A stretch of DNA of 64,000 nucleotides, from positions 539,291 to 603,290 of the forward strand of contig NZ_BLAF01000004.1 in the NCBI RefSeq assembly GCF_009687885.1, written 5' to 3'. A program made the position numbers and the translations under genes. Every line of letters starts with the position of its first letter. Positions within the stretch are counted from its first letter, which is position 1. Source of the DNA: Acrocarpospora pleiomorpha. Its GTDB lineage: Bacteria > Actinomycetota > Actinomycetes > Streptosporangiales > Streptosporangiaceae. The notes beneath the pieces are model-generated. The model had not been told where the DNA came from. It saw nothing but the letters and a program-made list of their open reading frames with translations, and did no database searches. Shown here in pieces: positions 17,640 to 25,789 of the stretch.

Positions 17640-18556
17640 CGCGCACCGTCCGCGCGGAACTCGACCGCGTCCCTGGTGAGCTCCATATACGCCTCCTCCA
17701 GGGTGGCCCGATGCCCGGCCACCTCCGAGAACGGCACCCCGCTCGCGGTCAGCAGCGCCACCACACGCTCGGCCGCCAGCCCGGCGACGGTGAGCGTGTC
17801 ACGATCGGTGACGGCGACGGTGGCCCCCGCGTCCGCCAGCACCGTCATCGCCTCCGGCCGCGCCGTGGTCCGTAACCTCACCCGGTCGCCGGACGCGGCC
17901 GCGATCAACTCCGCCACGCTCGCGTCCGCGACCACCCGGCCCCGGCCGACCACCACGACATGCCCCGCCGTGTCCTGAAGCTCGCTCATCAGATGGCTGG
18001 ACACCAGCACGGCACGGCCCTCGGCGGCCAGCGACCGCAGGAACCCGCGCATCCACACGATGCCCTCCGGATCGAGGCCGTTGAACGGCTCGTCGAGCAT
18101 GAGCACCGGCGGGTCGCCGAGCAGGGCGGCCGCCACGCCGAGCCGCTGCCGCATGCCCAGCGAGTAACCGCCCGCCTTCCGCCGCGCCGCGGATCCCAGC
18201 CCGACCAGCTCGACCACGGCGTCGACCCGGCCCGCGGTCAGGCCCTGGGAGTGGGCCAGCCAGAGCAGATGATTGCGCCCGGTCCGGCTCGGCTGCAGCG
18301 CGCCGGCGTCCAGCAGCGTCCCGACCTGGCTCAACGGTCTCCGCAGCGTGCGATACGGCTGCCCGCCGATCAGCGCGCGGCCCTCGTCGGCCGCGTCCAG
18401 ACCGAGGATCACCCGCATCGTGGTGGACTTCCCCGCGCCGTTCGGCCCGACGAAGCCGGTGACGTGCCCCGGCGTCACGGTGAACGTCATCCCGTCCAGG
18501 GCCAGGACCGGGCCGAACCGCTTGCGCAGCCCGCTGACCTCGATGTTCGCTTCCAT
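17636..18556 (-). CDS. ABC-2 exporter ATP-binding protein
   Basis: 306 residues from the ATG at 18556. Walker A VGPNGAGKSTTMRVILGL, signature YSLGMRQRLGVAAALLG, Walker B PVLMLDEPFNGLDPEGIVWM, H-loop VLVSSHLMSELQ. The YSLGMRQRLG signature is typical of ABC-2 exporters of the bacitracin/lantibiotic-immunity class. It is first in the operon with the two permeases (4-bp overlap) and divergent from a histidine kinase/response regulator pair, which may control it. Confidence 0.92.
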   Translation of the reverse strand: MEANIEVSGLRKRFGPVLALDGMTFTVTPGHVTGFVGPNGAGKSTTMRVILGLDAADEGRALIGGQPYRTLRRPLSQVGTLLDAGALQPSRTGRNHLLWLAHSQGLTAGRVDAVVELVGLGSAARRKAGGYSLGMRQRLGVAAALLGDPPVLMLDEPFNGLDPEGIVWMRGFLRSLAAEGRAVLVSSHLMSELQDTAGHVVVVGRGRVVADASVAELIAAASGDRVRLRTTARPEAMTVLADAGATVAVTDRDTLTVAGLAAERVVALLTASGVPFSEVAGHRATLEEAYMELTRDAVEFRADGAR

Positions 18557-18677
18557 GCCAGGCAGACTAGGCAACGCCGTACGGGGCGGTCGTCACGCGG
18601 CGGAGCCATCTTCCCCGCCTGGCCTTATCCCACGCGCGGGGGATGCCGGCGGCTCCCGGACCAGGGACAATGCTGGG

Positions 18678-19820
18678 GTGGACCGAACCTACGACCCGCG
18701 GATCGTCATGGTCGGGGCGCCTCTGGTGCTGCTGGCGGTGATCGAGTCGGTCGGGCATGCCCGGGGTCCGGACCTCGCGTTCGTGCTGTTCGCCGTGGCG
18801 ACCACGCTGCCGCTGGTGCTGCTGTGGACGCAGCCGTTCGCGGCGGCCCTGGTCGTGTCCGCGGCGGCGGTCCTGTCGGTCACGGGTTTCCAGGCCTTGA
18901 CGGTGGCGGGGATGGGCGCGCAGCTGGTGGCCGGCTACCGGCTCGGGCGCACCGGGTCGCCCTGGGCCGCGTTGCCGCTGGCCGCGCCCTTCCCGATCCT
19001 GGCGCTGGCGGGTGTGGAGGCGCGGACGATCACGATGGTGCTGGCCTGCCTGGCCCCGGCGGCGGCGCTGGCCGGGATCGCCCGGCGGGCCCACGATGAC
19101 GCGGCCGCGAACACGGCGGCCCGGCGGGTGATCGCCGATTCGCTGCTGGAGCACACCGCGCGCGGTGAACGCGCGCGCATCGCCCGCGAGCTGCACGACG
19201 TGGTCGCGCACCATATCTCCATGGTGGCCGTGCAGGCGGAGAACGCCCGGCTGACCACCCCCGGCATGCCGCCCGCCGGGGCCGAACGGCTGTCCGCGAT
19301 CGGGGACACGGCCAGGGCGGCGCTGACCGAGATGCGGCGGCTGCTCGGCGTCCTGCGCGAGGACACGACGGCGGGGGAGCGGCCCCGTCCGGAACTGCGG
19401 CCTCAGCCGGGGTTGCGCCTGGACGAGGTCAACGACCTGCTGGACGAGGCCAGGGACGCGTCCGGGACGGGCACCCGGCTCATCTTGCGCGGGTCACCGG
19501 TCACGCTCGATCCGGGCGTCGAGCTCGCCGCGTACCGGATCATTCAGGAAGCTCTCACCAACGCGCGGCGGCACGCGCCCGGCGCGGCCGTCGACGTGGA
19601 GCTGCACTACGCCGGAGACGCGCTGCGACTGTTCGTCCGCGACAACGGCCCCGGCCCCGCGGTCATCAGCCACGGCCGAGAAGGCGGCCACGAAGGCGGT
19701 CATGGCCTGGCTGGGATGCGGGAACGGGCCACGGCCGTCGGTGGCGACCTGCGCACCGGCCATGCCGCCGGCGGCGGCTTCCTGGTCGAGGCCAGCTTGC
19801 CCGGAGAGGCGGCCGGATGA
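18678..19820 (+). CDS. Sensor histidine kinase (NarL-partner HPK7 type)
   Basis: 380 residues from the GTG at 18678. Four hydrophobic helices in residues 10-130 form a compact membrane sensor with little outside the membrane. The dimerisation/phosphoacceptor box is [20 protein letters not shown] (His near residue 175), followed by the HATPase_c domain: [19 protein letters not shown] and [23 protein letters not shown]. Short-loop sensors of this class often report on membrane or antibiotic stress through an adjacent ABC exporter. It overlaps the response regulator gene by 4 bp. Confidence 0.93.
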   Translation: MDRTYDPRIVMVGAPLVLLAVIESVGHARGPDLAFVLFAVATTLPLVLLWTQPFAAALVVSAAAVLSVTGFQALTVAGMGAQLVAGYRLGRTGSPWAALPLAAPFPILALAGVEARTITMVLACLAPAAALAGIARRAHDDAAANTAARRVIADSLLEHTARGERARIARELHDVVAHHISMVAVQAENARLTTPGMPPAGAERLSAIGDTARAALTEMRRLLGVLREDTTAGERPRPELRPQPGLRLDEVNDLLDEARDASGTGTRLILRGSPVTLDPGVELAAYRIIQEALTNARRHAPGAAVDVELHYAGDALRLFVRDNGPGPAVISHGREGGHEGGHGLAGMRERATAVGGDLRTGHAAGGGFLVEASLPGEAAG

Positions 19821-20476
19821 GCGTGATCAGGGTCGTGGTCGTCGACGATCACCAGGTGGTCAGGACAGGGTTCGCCGGGCTGCTGGACTCCCAGCCGGAC
19901 TTCCAGGTCGTCGGCACCGCCGGGGACGGCGCCGAAGCCATCCGGGTCTGCCACGAAACCGCGCCGGACGTCGTGCTGATGGACATCCGCATGCCCGGCA
20001 TGAACGGCATCGAGGCGACCAGACAGCTCACCGGCCCGCGCGTCCTCATCCTCACCACCTTCGACCTCGACGAGTACGTCTACGACGCGCTCCGCGCCGG
20101 AGCCAGCGGCTTCCTGCTCAAGGACGTCACCGCCGAACACCTCTTCGACGCCGTCCGCGTCATCGCCGACGGCCAAGCCCTCCTGGCCCCCACCATCACC
20201 CGCCGCCTCATCACCGAATTCGCCCACCTAACCCCGAAACCCCCGAAATCCCTGAAACCGTCCACCCTCACCCCCCGCGAAACGCAGGTCCTGCGCCTCG
20301 TCGCGGAGGGCCTTTCCAACCAGGAAATCGCCGCCCGCCTCACCGTCACCGAGGAAACCGTAAAAACCCACGTCAGCCGTGTCCTCGGCAAACTCGGCCT
20401 ACGCGACAGAACCCAGGCGGTCATCGCCGCGTACGAGACCGGCCTGGTCGTCCCTGGCGCGCATGATCCGGGATAG
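19817..20476 (+). CDS. NarL/LuxR-family response regulator
   Basis: 219 residues. Receiver domain (1-120) with acidic pair in [10 protein letters not shown], phosphoacceptor Asp in [14 protein letters not shown], Thr in [10 protein letters not shown] and Lys in [11 protein letters not shown] Pro/Lys-rich linker near 140 precedes the LuxR HTH ([39 protein letters not shown]). Translationally coupled to the kinase gene. Likely target: the divergent ABC-2 operon at 15385-18556. Confidence 0.95.
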   Translation: MSVIRVVVVDDHQVVRTGFAGLLDSQPDFQVVGTAGDGAEAIRVCHETAPDVVLMDIRMPGMNGIEATRQLTGPRVLILTTFDLDEYVYDALRAGASGFLLKDVTAEHLFDAVRVIADGQALLAPTITRRLITEFAHLTPKPPKSLKPSTLTPRETQVLRLVAEGLSNQEIAARLTVTEETVKTHVSRVLGKLGLRDRTQAVIAAYETGLVVPGAHDPG

Positions 20477-20583
20477 CTCGCCGGGAGCCGAAATCTCGCC
20501 GCCCGCAAGAAGCCGTGGATACCGGGGCCGTTCTGACCACCACGCCTAACAGTGCGATCGTCCGGGGGGAGACGGTCTATCCC

Positions 20584-21810
20584 TCAGCGGATGAACCGGA
20601 TCTGCGGGTAGCGGGGTGAGGGGTGCTGGAGCAGGTGGTTGTCGTGGTGGCGTAGATGAAGGTCGAAAAACGCTCGTACGTAGTCGCGTTGCGCGTGGAT
20701 GGCGCGGTATGGGGCGAGGGTGCCGATTGCTTGCGTGACTTGGCTGGGAGTGAGCCCGAGGCTGGGCGCGGCCTGGGGCAGGAGCGTTTCGAGATCGGTG
20801 AACGAGGTGTGGGTGGAGCCCGTGAGGGCCAGTTCGCGTTTCCAGCCGGGCTGGCTGGCCCAGAACTGGTCCCAGCTGGGATCTTCCGGACCCGGACCGG
20901 GGTCGCTGCCGAACAGAAGGAAGGGCCGGTCGGTGCCCGCGGTGGCGGGTGATAAGAGGCTGCCGTCCAGGTTGACGCCGGCCTGCAGGCGCCGGTCCGC
21001 GCGCATGGCGGCAGCGGCCGTGGCGCCACCGAGGGAGTGGCCGAGCATGCCGGTGCAGGGCAGGTGGAACGCGCCGGTGAGGGTGGGTGGGAGGCGTCGC
21101 CGCCCGACGTCCGCGTTGTGTCCGGCGTTGAGCGCCGTGAGCTGATCCAGCACGAACCGGGTGTCCGCGGTGCGCACCGCCAGGGCCTTGCCGATGAGGG
21201 CGTCGTCGACGTCACCGGTGATGGCGAAGCTCTCCACGCGCCCGCCGGGGAACTCGACCTGGTCGGCGTCGTAGGTGTGGTCGATGGCCACGACGAGGTA
21301 GCCGTGGCTGGCCAACTCCTCGACCAAAAGAGTGCCAAGGCTGCGGTCGCTGCGCAGGCCGGGCGAGTACACGACGACAGGCCGCCCGCACCGGCCGCGG
21401 TCCACCGGTGCAGCCACCCGGGCATGGGAGGTCGGCAGGAGCAGCGTGCCGGGTGGGATGCCCTGTGCCTGCTCGAAGAAGGGGACGGCGGCGGGTGACA
21501 TCCACGGCGCGAACGGGTGGCCATGGGCGGCGCGCGCGGGGTACCAGAGCTGGACCATGAGTTCACGGGCCGGGCGGGAAGGCTGCCATGGATCGATGCG
21601 TGCCCGGTCGACCAGGTGCAACCAGACCGTGCCGATCGGGTGGGGGCCGCTCGGTGCAGGCAGCGTGAGCCGCACCGGAGCCGGCGTGCGGGCTCCTGCT
21701 GCGGGACCGGGTGAAGCCGCGGCGCGTCGAGGCTGGGCGGTGGCCATCGCGATGGGGGCGATTGCCGACGCCGCGGCAGCGCCGAGCAGCGAGCGTCGGG
21801 TCAGGCTCAT
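20584..21810 (-). CDS. Tat-secreted alpha/beta hydrolase (esterase/PAF-acetylhydrolase-like)
   Basis: 408 residues from the ATG at 21810. The N-terminus SLTRRSLLGAAAASAIAP is a twin-arginine signal, so the protein is folded inside and exported. The nucleophile elbow is MLGHSLGGATAAAAM near residue 240, with an oxyanion strand (VVVYSPGLRSDRSLGTLLVE) of the PAF-AH/dienelactone-hydrolase type; a late Asp and His (ALTGSTHTSFTDLE) complete the triad. The ATG at 21831 is possible but would put 7 extra residues before the RR motif. It is divergent from a small membrane protein/HTH module across a nested palindrome. Confidence 0.88.
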   Translation of the reverse strand: MSLTRRSLLGAAAASAIAPIAMATAQPRRAAASPGPAAGARTPAPVRLTLPAPSGPHPIGTVWLHLVDRARIDPWQPSRPARELMVQLWYPARAAHGHPFAPWMSPAAVPFFEQAQGIPPGTLLLPTSHARVAAPVDRGRCGRPVVVYSPGLRSDRSLGTLLVEELASHGYLVVAIDHTYDADQVEFPGGRVESFAITGDVDDALIGKALAVRTADTRFVLDQLTALNAGHNADVGRRRLPPTLTGAFHLPCTGMLGHSLGGATAAAAMRADRRLQAGVNLDGSLLSPATAGTDRPFLLFGSDPGPGPEDPSWDQFWASQPGWKRELALTGSTHTSFTDLETLLPQAAPSLGLTPSQVTQAIGTLAPYRAIHAQRDYVRAFFDLHLRHHDNHLLQHPSPRYPQIRFIR

Positions 21811-21850
21811 GGGTCGTCTCGCGTTCAACATGGCAAAAATGTAAGGTCAA

Positions 21851-21888
21851 CCTTCCATACAGTCAAGGAAGCTTGACTTTATGGAAGG
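21851..21888. promoter_or_regulatory. 38-bp nested palindrome in divergent promoter
   Basis: Outer arms CCTTCCATA (21851-21859) and TATGGAAGG (21880-21888) are perfectly complementary, and inside them AGTCAAG-GAAG-CTTGACT (21861-21878) is a second perfect inverted repeat. The element lies between the esterase (-) and the membrane protein/HTH pair (+). Possible -35 elements (TTGACT / TTGACC) fall inside it on both strands. It is the natural operator for the XRE-type protein encoded downstream. Confidence 0.7.
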
Positions 21889-21907
21889 GATGCTTTACCT
21901 TGGTGCC

Positions 21908-22309
21908 ATGGTGAAACAGCAGGACCAAGTGACGCGCGCGGCCCGCCGCGCTGTCCTTATCGACGGCCTACCCGTGGCCACTCTGGGCCTTGTGGCCCTG
22001 GCGCTAGGCAGTGATCCCGACCAGAGCGCCGCTCAGAAGGCCTGGTGGATTGCGGCTACCGCCGTGTTCACGCTCGCCGTGGCCTGGGTCCTGCTGCGGG
22101 CGTTCCGGCGTGCGGACGAGTATCTGCGCAAGATCCAGCTGGAAAGCATGGCCATCGCCTTCGCGGCAGTCCTCGTGGGACTGCAAGTGGCCACCGTGCT
22201 CGACGCCGCGGGCGTCATCCAGCTCCATCAGCTCACGCAGCTGATCCTCCTCGGCGGGGTGGCAATCTGGCTTGCCATCGCCGATCTGCGCACCCGCCTG
22301 CACCGATGA
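21908..22309 (+). CDS. Small four-helix membrane protein of an HTH-membrane module
   Basis: About 133 residues with four hydrophobic helices (LPVATLGLVALALG, AWWIAATAVFTLAVAWVLL, MAIAFAAVLVGLQVATVL, LTQLILLGGVAIWLAIADL). I start at the ATG at 21908 because the ATG at 21881 lies inside the palindrome 21851-21888. A short cytoplasmic loop RRADEYLRKIQLE is conserved in such proteins. It is coupled by ATGA to a small XRE-type HTH gene; this two-gene module recurs in bacteria, with function unknown (possibly a membrane-sequestered regulator). Confidence 0.8.
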   Translation: MVKQQDQVTRAARRAVLIDGLPVATLGLVALALGSDPDQSAAQKAWWIAATAVFTLAVAWVLLRAFRRADEYLRKIQLESMAIAFAAVLVGLQVATVLDAAGVIQLHQLTQLILLGGVAIWLAIADLRTRLHR

Positions 22310-22524
22310 AGAACCGACTACGCGAACTGCGAGCAGCCCGCCGGTGGAGCCAGGCCGACCTGGCCGACCGGTGCCAAGTCTCCCGACAGGCCATCAACGC
22401 CATCGAGACCGAGCGATACGACCCCAGCTTGCCCCTGGCGTTCACCATCGCCGACGTCTTCGACCTGACCATCGAGGAGATCTTCCTGCCCGACCGGGCG
22501 GACACGACGAACGACCCGGCCTGA
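22306..22524 (+). CDS. Small XRE-type HTH regulator
   Basis: 72 residues, nearly all HTH: LRELRAARRWSQADLADRCQ and VSRQAINAIETERYDPSLPL, followed by AFDLTIEEIF-like text (residues 50-62) typical of the YozG/Cro-like small regulators. It overlaps the membrane-protein gene by 4 bp (ATGA, 22306-22309). Probably binds the palindrome upstream of its own operon and so also the divergent esterase promoter. Confidence 0.9.
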   Translation: MKNRLRELRAARRWSQADLADRCQVSRQAINAIETERYDPSLPLAFTIADVFDLTIEEIFLPDRADTTNDPA

Positions 22525-22549
22525 TCCTGAACGCGGCAGTAGCCCACGC

Positions 22550-23209
22550 CAAAGCCCGGCGGAGGCCGCCTCGCATCCGCAGCGTTCGCTGCTGGTCCGC
22601 GCGCTCACCGGCACCGGCGGGCCGCAACCCGACCTGTCCGTGCACACGGCCGAACCCGGCGACCGCTACCTGCTGTGCTCAGACGGGCTGTCCACCGTCG
22701 TCGCGACCGAGTCCCTGCGGCACGTGCTGACCGGCACGGCGGACCCCGAGCAGGTCCTCGACGAGCTGGTCGGGCTGGCCTACGCCGCGGGCGCGCCGGA
22801 CAACATCGCCTGCGTCGTCTCGGGAACGTTCACGCGTGCCCGCCGTCACGGCGCTTTGATGGCATCCGCCGCCGCCGTCTGGGGCGGAACCGTCGTGATC
22901 CTCGGCCTGGCCCCGCACTTGTGGCTGGCGCTCGCGGCGCTGACGCTCGGCGGCGCGGTGAACTTCCTGCTCAGCACCTTCCGCAACGCCATCTCCCAGG
23001 CGCACACCGACGACGCCCTGCGCGGCCGGATCCAGGGCTCGCTCACCGTCGTGCTCCTGGGCGGCCCGCAACTCGCCCACTTGCTGCACGGCGTCGCCGC
23101 CTCCGCGTTCGGCCCCCAGCTGACGATCTGCGCCGGCGGCCTGCTCACCGTGACGACCGTCGCCGTGATCGTACGGCTGTCACCTCACCTATGGCACTAC
23201 ACGGATTAG
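22550..23209 (+). pseudogene. Chimeric remnant: PP2C phosphatase C-terminus joined to MFS transporter C-terminus
   Basis: One open frame without a plausible start carries two unrelated tails. From about 22562 it reads EAASHPQRSLLVRALTGTGG, GDRYLLCSDGLSTVV and GAPDNIACVVSG, the C-terminal third of a PP2C/Stp-type Ser/Thr phosphatase. After about 22823 it switches to GALMASAAAVWGGTVVILGL, FRNAISQAHTDDALRGRIQG and three hydrophobic helices, the end of an EntS-like MFS exporter. Both halves keep clean codon structure, so the joining deletion looks recent or the fusion may be translated (GTG at 22640). The stop overlaps the convergent TauE gene. Confidence 0.75.
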
Positions 23210-24135
23210 GCGCGAGCGGTCTCCTCTTCCGGGGCAGAGCCCAGAAGTTCGGCGTCGGCCGCCTCGATGGCCTTCTCGCGGCGATACTCGCGGGCCGAGT
23301 AGGCGACCGCCGCCACCCACAGCGCCGCGATGATGACATACACCACGGTCTGGACGCCGCCGGGCGCGTCCACCCATTCGCCCCGCAGTAACGTACGCAC
23401 GTTGGTCAGGACGATGACACCGCCCACCGCCGAGCCGAGGATGCGCGGCGGGATGTGGCGGACCAGCCAGGCCGCGATCGGCGCGGCGATCACCCCGCCG
23501 AGCAGGAGCACGCCCACCCAGGCGAAGTCGATGTTCTCCGAGCCGAGCCCGACCAGGAAGCCGGCGCTGGCCGCGATGGCGACCAGGAACTCGCTGGCGT
23601 CGATGGAGCCGATCACCTTGCGCGGCGGGATCCGGCCGCTGGCCAGGATGGCGGGCGTGCCGACCGGGCCCCAGCCACCGCCACCGGTCGCGTCCACGAA
23701 ACCCGCCACCAGGCCGAGCGGGGCCAGGAACCGTTTGCGCAGCGGCTTGCCCAGGTTGCCGCGGGGCAGGCCGTACGCGGTGAAGCGGATCAGGACGTAG
23801 AGCCCCAGGGTCAGCAGGATGATCGACATGATCGGGGCGGCGGACTCGGTGGACAGGCTGGACAGGAAGGTGGCCCCGGCGAAGGCGCCGAGCGCACCCG
23901 GGACGCCGATCTTGGCGACGACCTTCCAGTCGATGTTGCCGAACCGCCAGTGCGACAGGCCCGAGGCGAGCGTGGTGCCGATCTCGGCCAGGTGCACGGT
24001 GGCCGAGGTGGCCGCCGCGCCGGTGCCCGCGGCGAGCAGGAGCGTGGTCGAGGTCACGCCGTAGGCCATGCCTAGGCTGCCGTCGACGAGTTGAGCGGCG
24101 AAGCCGACCAGTCCGAGCAGGATGAGCGACCGCAC
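23206..24135 (-). CDS. TauE/SafE-family sulfite/organosulfonate exporter
   Basis: 309 residues with about eight helices in two repeats. The N-terminal repeat has GFAAQLVDGSLGMAYGVTST, the second repeat GLVAGFVDATGGGGWGPVGT, both typical of TauE/SafE (DUF81). The proteins export sulfite, sulfonates or related anions across the membrane. AAAGGTG precedes the ATG. The region upstream (24136-24190) is unusually AT-rich for this window (AATAATTACC on the minus strand), fitting a regulated promoter. Confidence 0.9.
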   Translation of the reverse strand: MRSLILLGLVGFAAQLVDGSLGMAYGVTSTTLLLAAGTGAAATSATVHLAEIGTTLASGLSHWRFGNIDWKVVAKIGVPGALGAFAGATFLSSLSTESAAPIMSIILLTLGLYVLIRFTAYGLPRGNLGKPLRKRFLAPLGLVAGFVDATGGGGWGPVGTPAILASGRIPPRKVIGSIDASEFLVAIAASAGFLVGLGSENIDFAWVGVLLLGGVIAAPIAAWLVRHIPPRILGSAVGGVIVLTNVRTLLRGEWVDAPGGVQTVVYVIIAALWVAAVAYSAREYRREKAIEAADAELLGSAPEEETARA

Positions 24136-24290
24136 CGCATCACCTTTCCAGTAATTCCTACTTTCCCGATGGTAATTATTGTTTACAGGTCCATATGTCC
24201 GTCAAGGCCTGTCTCAAAATGGCGTGTCAGGAGACCGGACCGCCGGTGACGGAGCGTAGCGTGCCAGGCAGACACCGAGAGGAGCAGGAC

Positions 24291-24695
24291 ATGCTGCGGG
24301 GGCTCGCCACGATCAGTTTCTTTACCGACGACATGCCGGCGGCGCTCGACTGGTATACCGAACTGCTGGGCCTTGAGCCGTGCTTCACCCGGCCGGGCCC
24401 CGACGGGCGGCCCGCCTACGTGGAGTTCCGGATCGGCGACCACCAGCAGGAACTGGGCCTCATCGACCGCCGCTACTCACCGCACGGCCAGCTCAGCGGC
24501 CCGGGCGGCGCGGTCGCCTACTGGCACGTGGACAATCTGGACGCCGCCTGCGAGCGGCTGCTGGCCATGGGCGCCAAGGAACACGAACCCAGAGCCGAAC
24601 GGCACCAGGGGCTCGTGACCGCGTCGTTCGTCGACCCGTTCGGCAACATCCTGGGCGTCATGATCAACCCGCACTACCTGGACATGCTCAGGTGA
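24291..24695 (+). CDS. VOC-family protein (glyoxalase-like)
   Basis: 134 residues from the ATG at 24291, preceded by GAGAGGAG. A single VOC module pair: LATISFFTDDMPAALDWYTE at the start and TASFVDPFGNILGVMINPHY at the end, with VAYWHVDNLDAACERLLAMG in the middle. The length is normal for dimeric VOC proteins. An upstream ATG at 24195 lacks a ribosome-binding site. The 3' end overlaps the convergent hydrolase by 8 bp. Substrate unknown. Confidence 0.87.
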   Translation: MLRGLATISFFTDDMPAALDWYTELLGLEPCFTRPGPDGRPAYVEFRIGDHQQELGLIDRRYSPHGQLSGPGGAVAYWHVDNLDAACERLLAMGAKEHEPRAERHQGLVTASFVDPFGNILGVMINPHYLDMLR

Positions 24696-25689
24696 GGTGG
24701 GCACCGAGCGCGGCGAGGAACTCGGCCGGCTTCTCCAGGTGCGGGCTGTGGCCGCAGTCGTCCAGGACGACCTCGCGGTAGTTGCCGTAAGCGGTGAGGG
24801 CGGCCCTGGTCTGGGTGACCATCGGCTGGCCGGGCGTGCCGGGGGAGCCGGGGATGACGCCGAGCACGCCCAGGTGGGCCAGGTCGAACAGCGAGGTGTC
24901 GGAGACGATCACGTCGTCGGCGCCGCGGATCCACAGGATGGGCGGCTTGGGGTCGATCTCGGTGAGATCCAGGCGGAAATGGGTGGGCGCGAGGCAGTTC
25001 AGGACGCCGCGCGTGCCGGGGGCCAGGCCGGGCCACGCGTCGGAGGTGGCGGCGTCGCCCGGGTAGTGGCCCTCGCCGACCCGCGTGGTCAGCATCGAGT
25101 CGACGTAGAAGTCCTCGTCCTCGATGACCGCGCCCGGCTTGACGTAGGCGGTGCGGAAGACGTTGCGGGGAGCCAGCGGGGACTCCTCCGACCGGTCGCC
25201 CTCGGCCAGCAGCTTGACGAAGTCGGGGTTGGCGCCGCCCGCGCCGGACCCGGTGCCGTCGGCGTGGGTCAGCGTGCCGTCGGCTCCCTCGGTGCCGCCG
25301 AACCCGTACGGCGAGACGGGATTGACCAGCGTCACGCTCGCCACCACCCCCGGCCGATCCCGCAGCGCCTGCAGGACGACCCCGCCCCCCATGCTCCAGC
25401 CGACCAGGTGCACCCGCTCCAGCGCCAGCGCGTCGATCAGCGCCAGCACGTCGTCGGAGTAGTCCCGCAGCCCCCGGGTGGCGTCGACCGGCTCGGGATC
25501 GGTCTCCCCGAAACCACGCAGGTCCACCGCCATCGGCCGGTGCGTGCCGGCCAGCGCGCGCAGCGCGTCCCGCCAGAAAGCGCCCGAGGACACGTTGCCG
25601 TGCACGAACAGCACGGCCTCACCCTCCGCGCCGGGCACGGTCAGGACGTTCTGGGTCAGGCGGGACGTGGCGATCCGCTCGTTCTTCAT
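24688..25689 (-). CDS. Alpha/beta hydrolase
   Basis: 333 residues of the haloperoxidase/epoxide-hydrolase-like superfamily. Oxyanion motif VLFVHGNVSSGAFWRDALRA, nucleophile elbow HLVGWSMGGGVVLQAL near residue 125, an acid in WIRGADDVIVSD, and the catalytic His in LDDCGHSPHLEKP near residue 315. An insertion (about 150-230, Gly/Ala-rich) forms the cap. Cytoplasmic, no signal. Substrate unknown. Confidence 0.88.
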   Translation of the reverse strand: MKNERIATSRLTQNVLTVPGAEGEAVLFVHGNVSSGAFWRDALRALAGTHRPMAVDLRGFGETDPEPVDATRGLRDYSDDVLALIDALALERVHLVGWSMGGGVVLQALRDRPGVVASVTLVNPVSPYGFGGTEGADGTLTHADGTGSGAGGANPDFVKLLAEGDRSEESPLAPRNVFRTAYVKPGAVIEDEDFYVDSMLTTRVGEGHYPGDAATSDAWPGLAPGTRGVLNCLAPTHFRLDLTEIDPKPPILWIRGADDVIVSDTSLFDLAHLGVLGVIPGSPGTPGQPMVTQTRAALTAYGNYREVVLDDCGHSPHLEKPAEFLAALGAHLT

Positions 25690-25789
25690 GCCACCGGCTC
25701 CTTTGTCGCGTGGGTTGGCTCACCGTACGCAGCGGAGCGCCGCCGCGACTATGGCGATACCGCACATACCTCACGCACCTGCCATGGAG

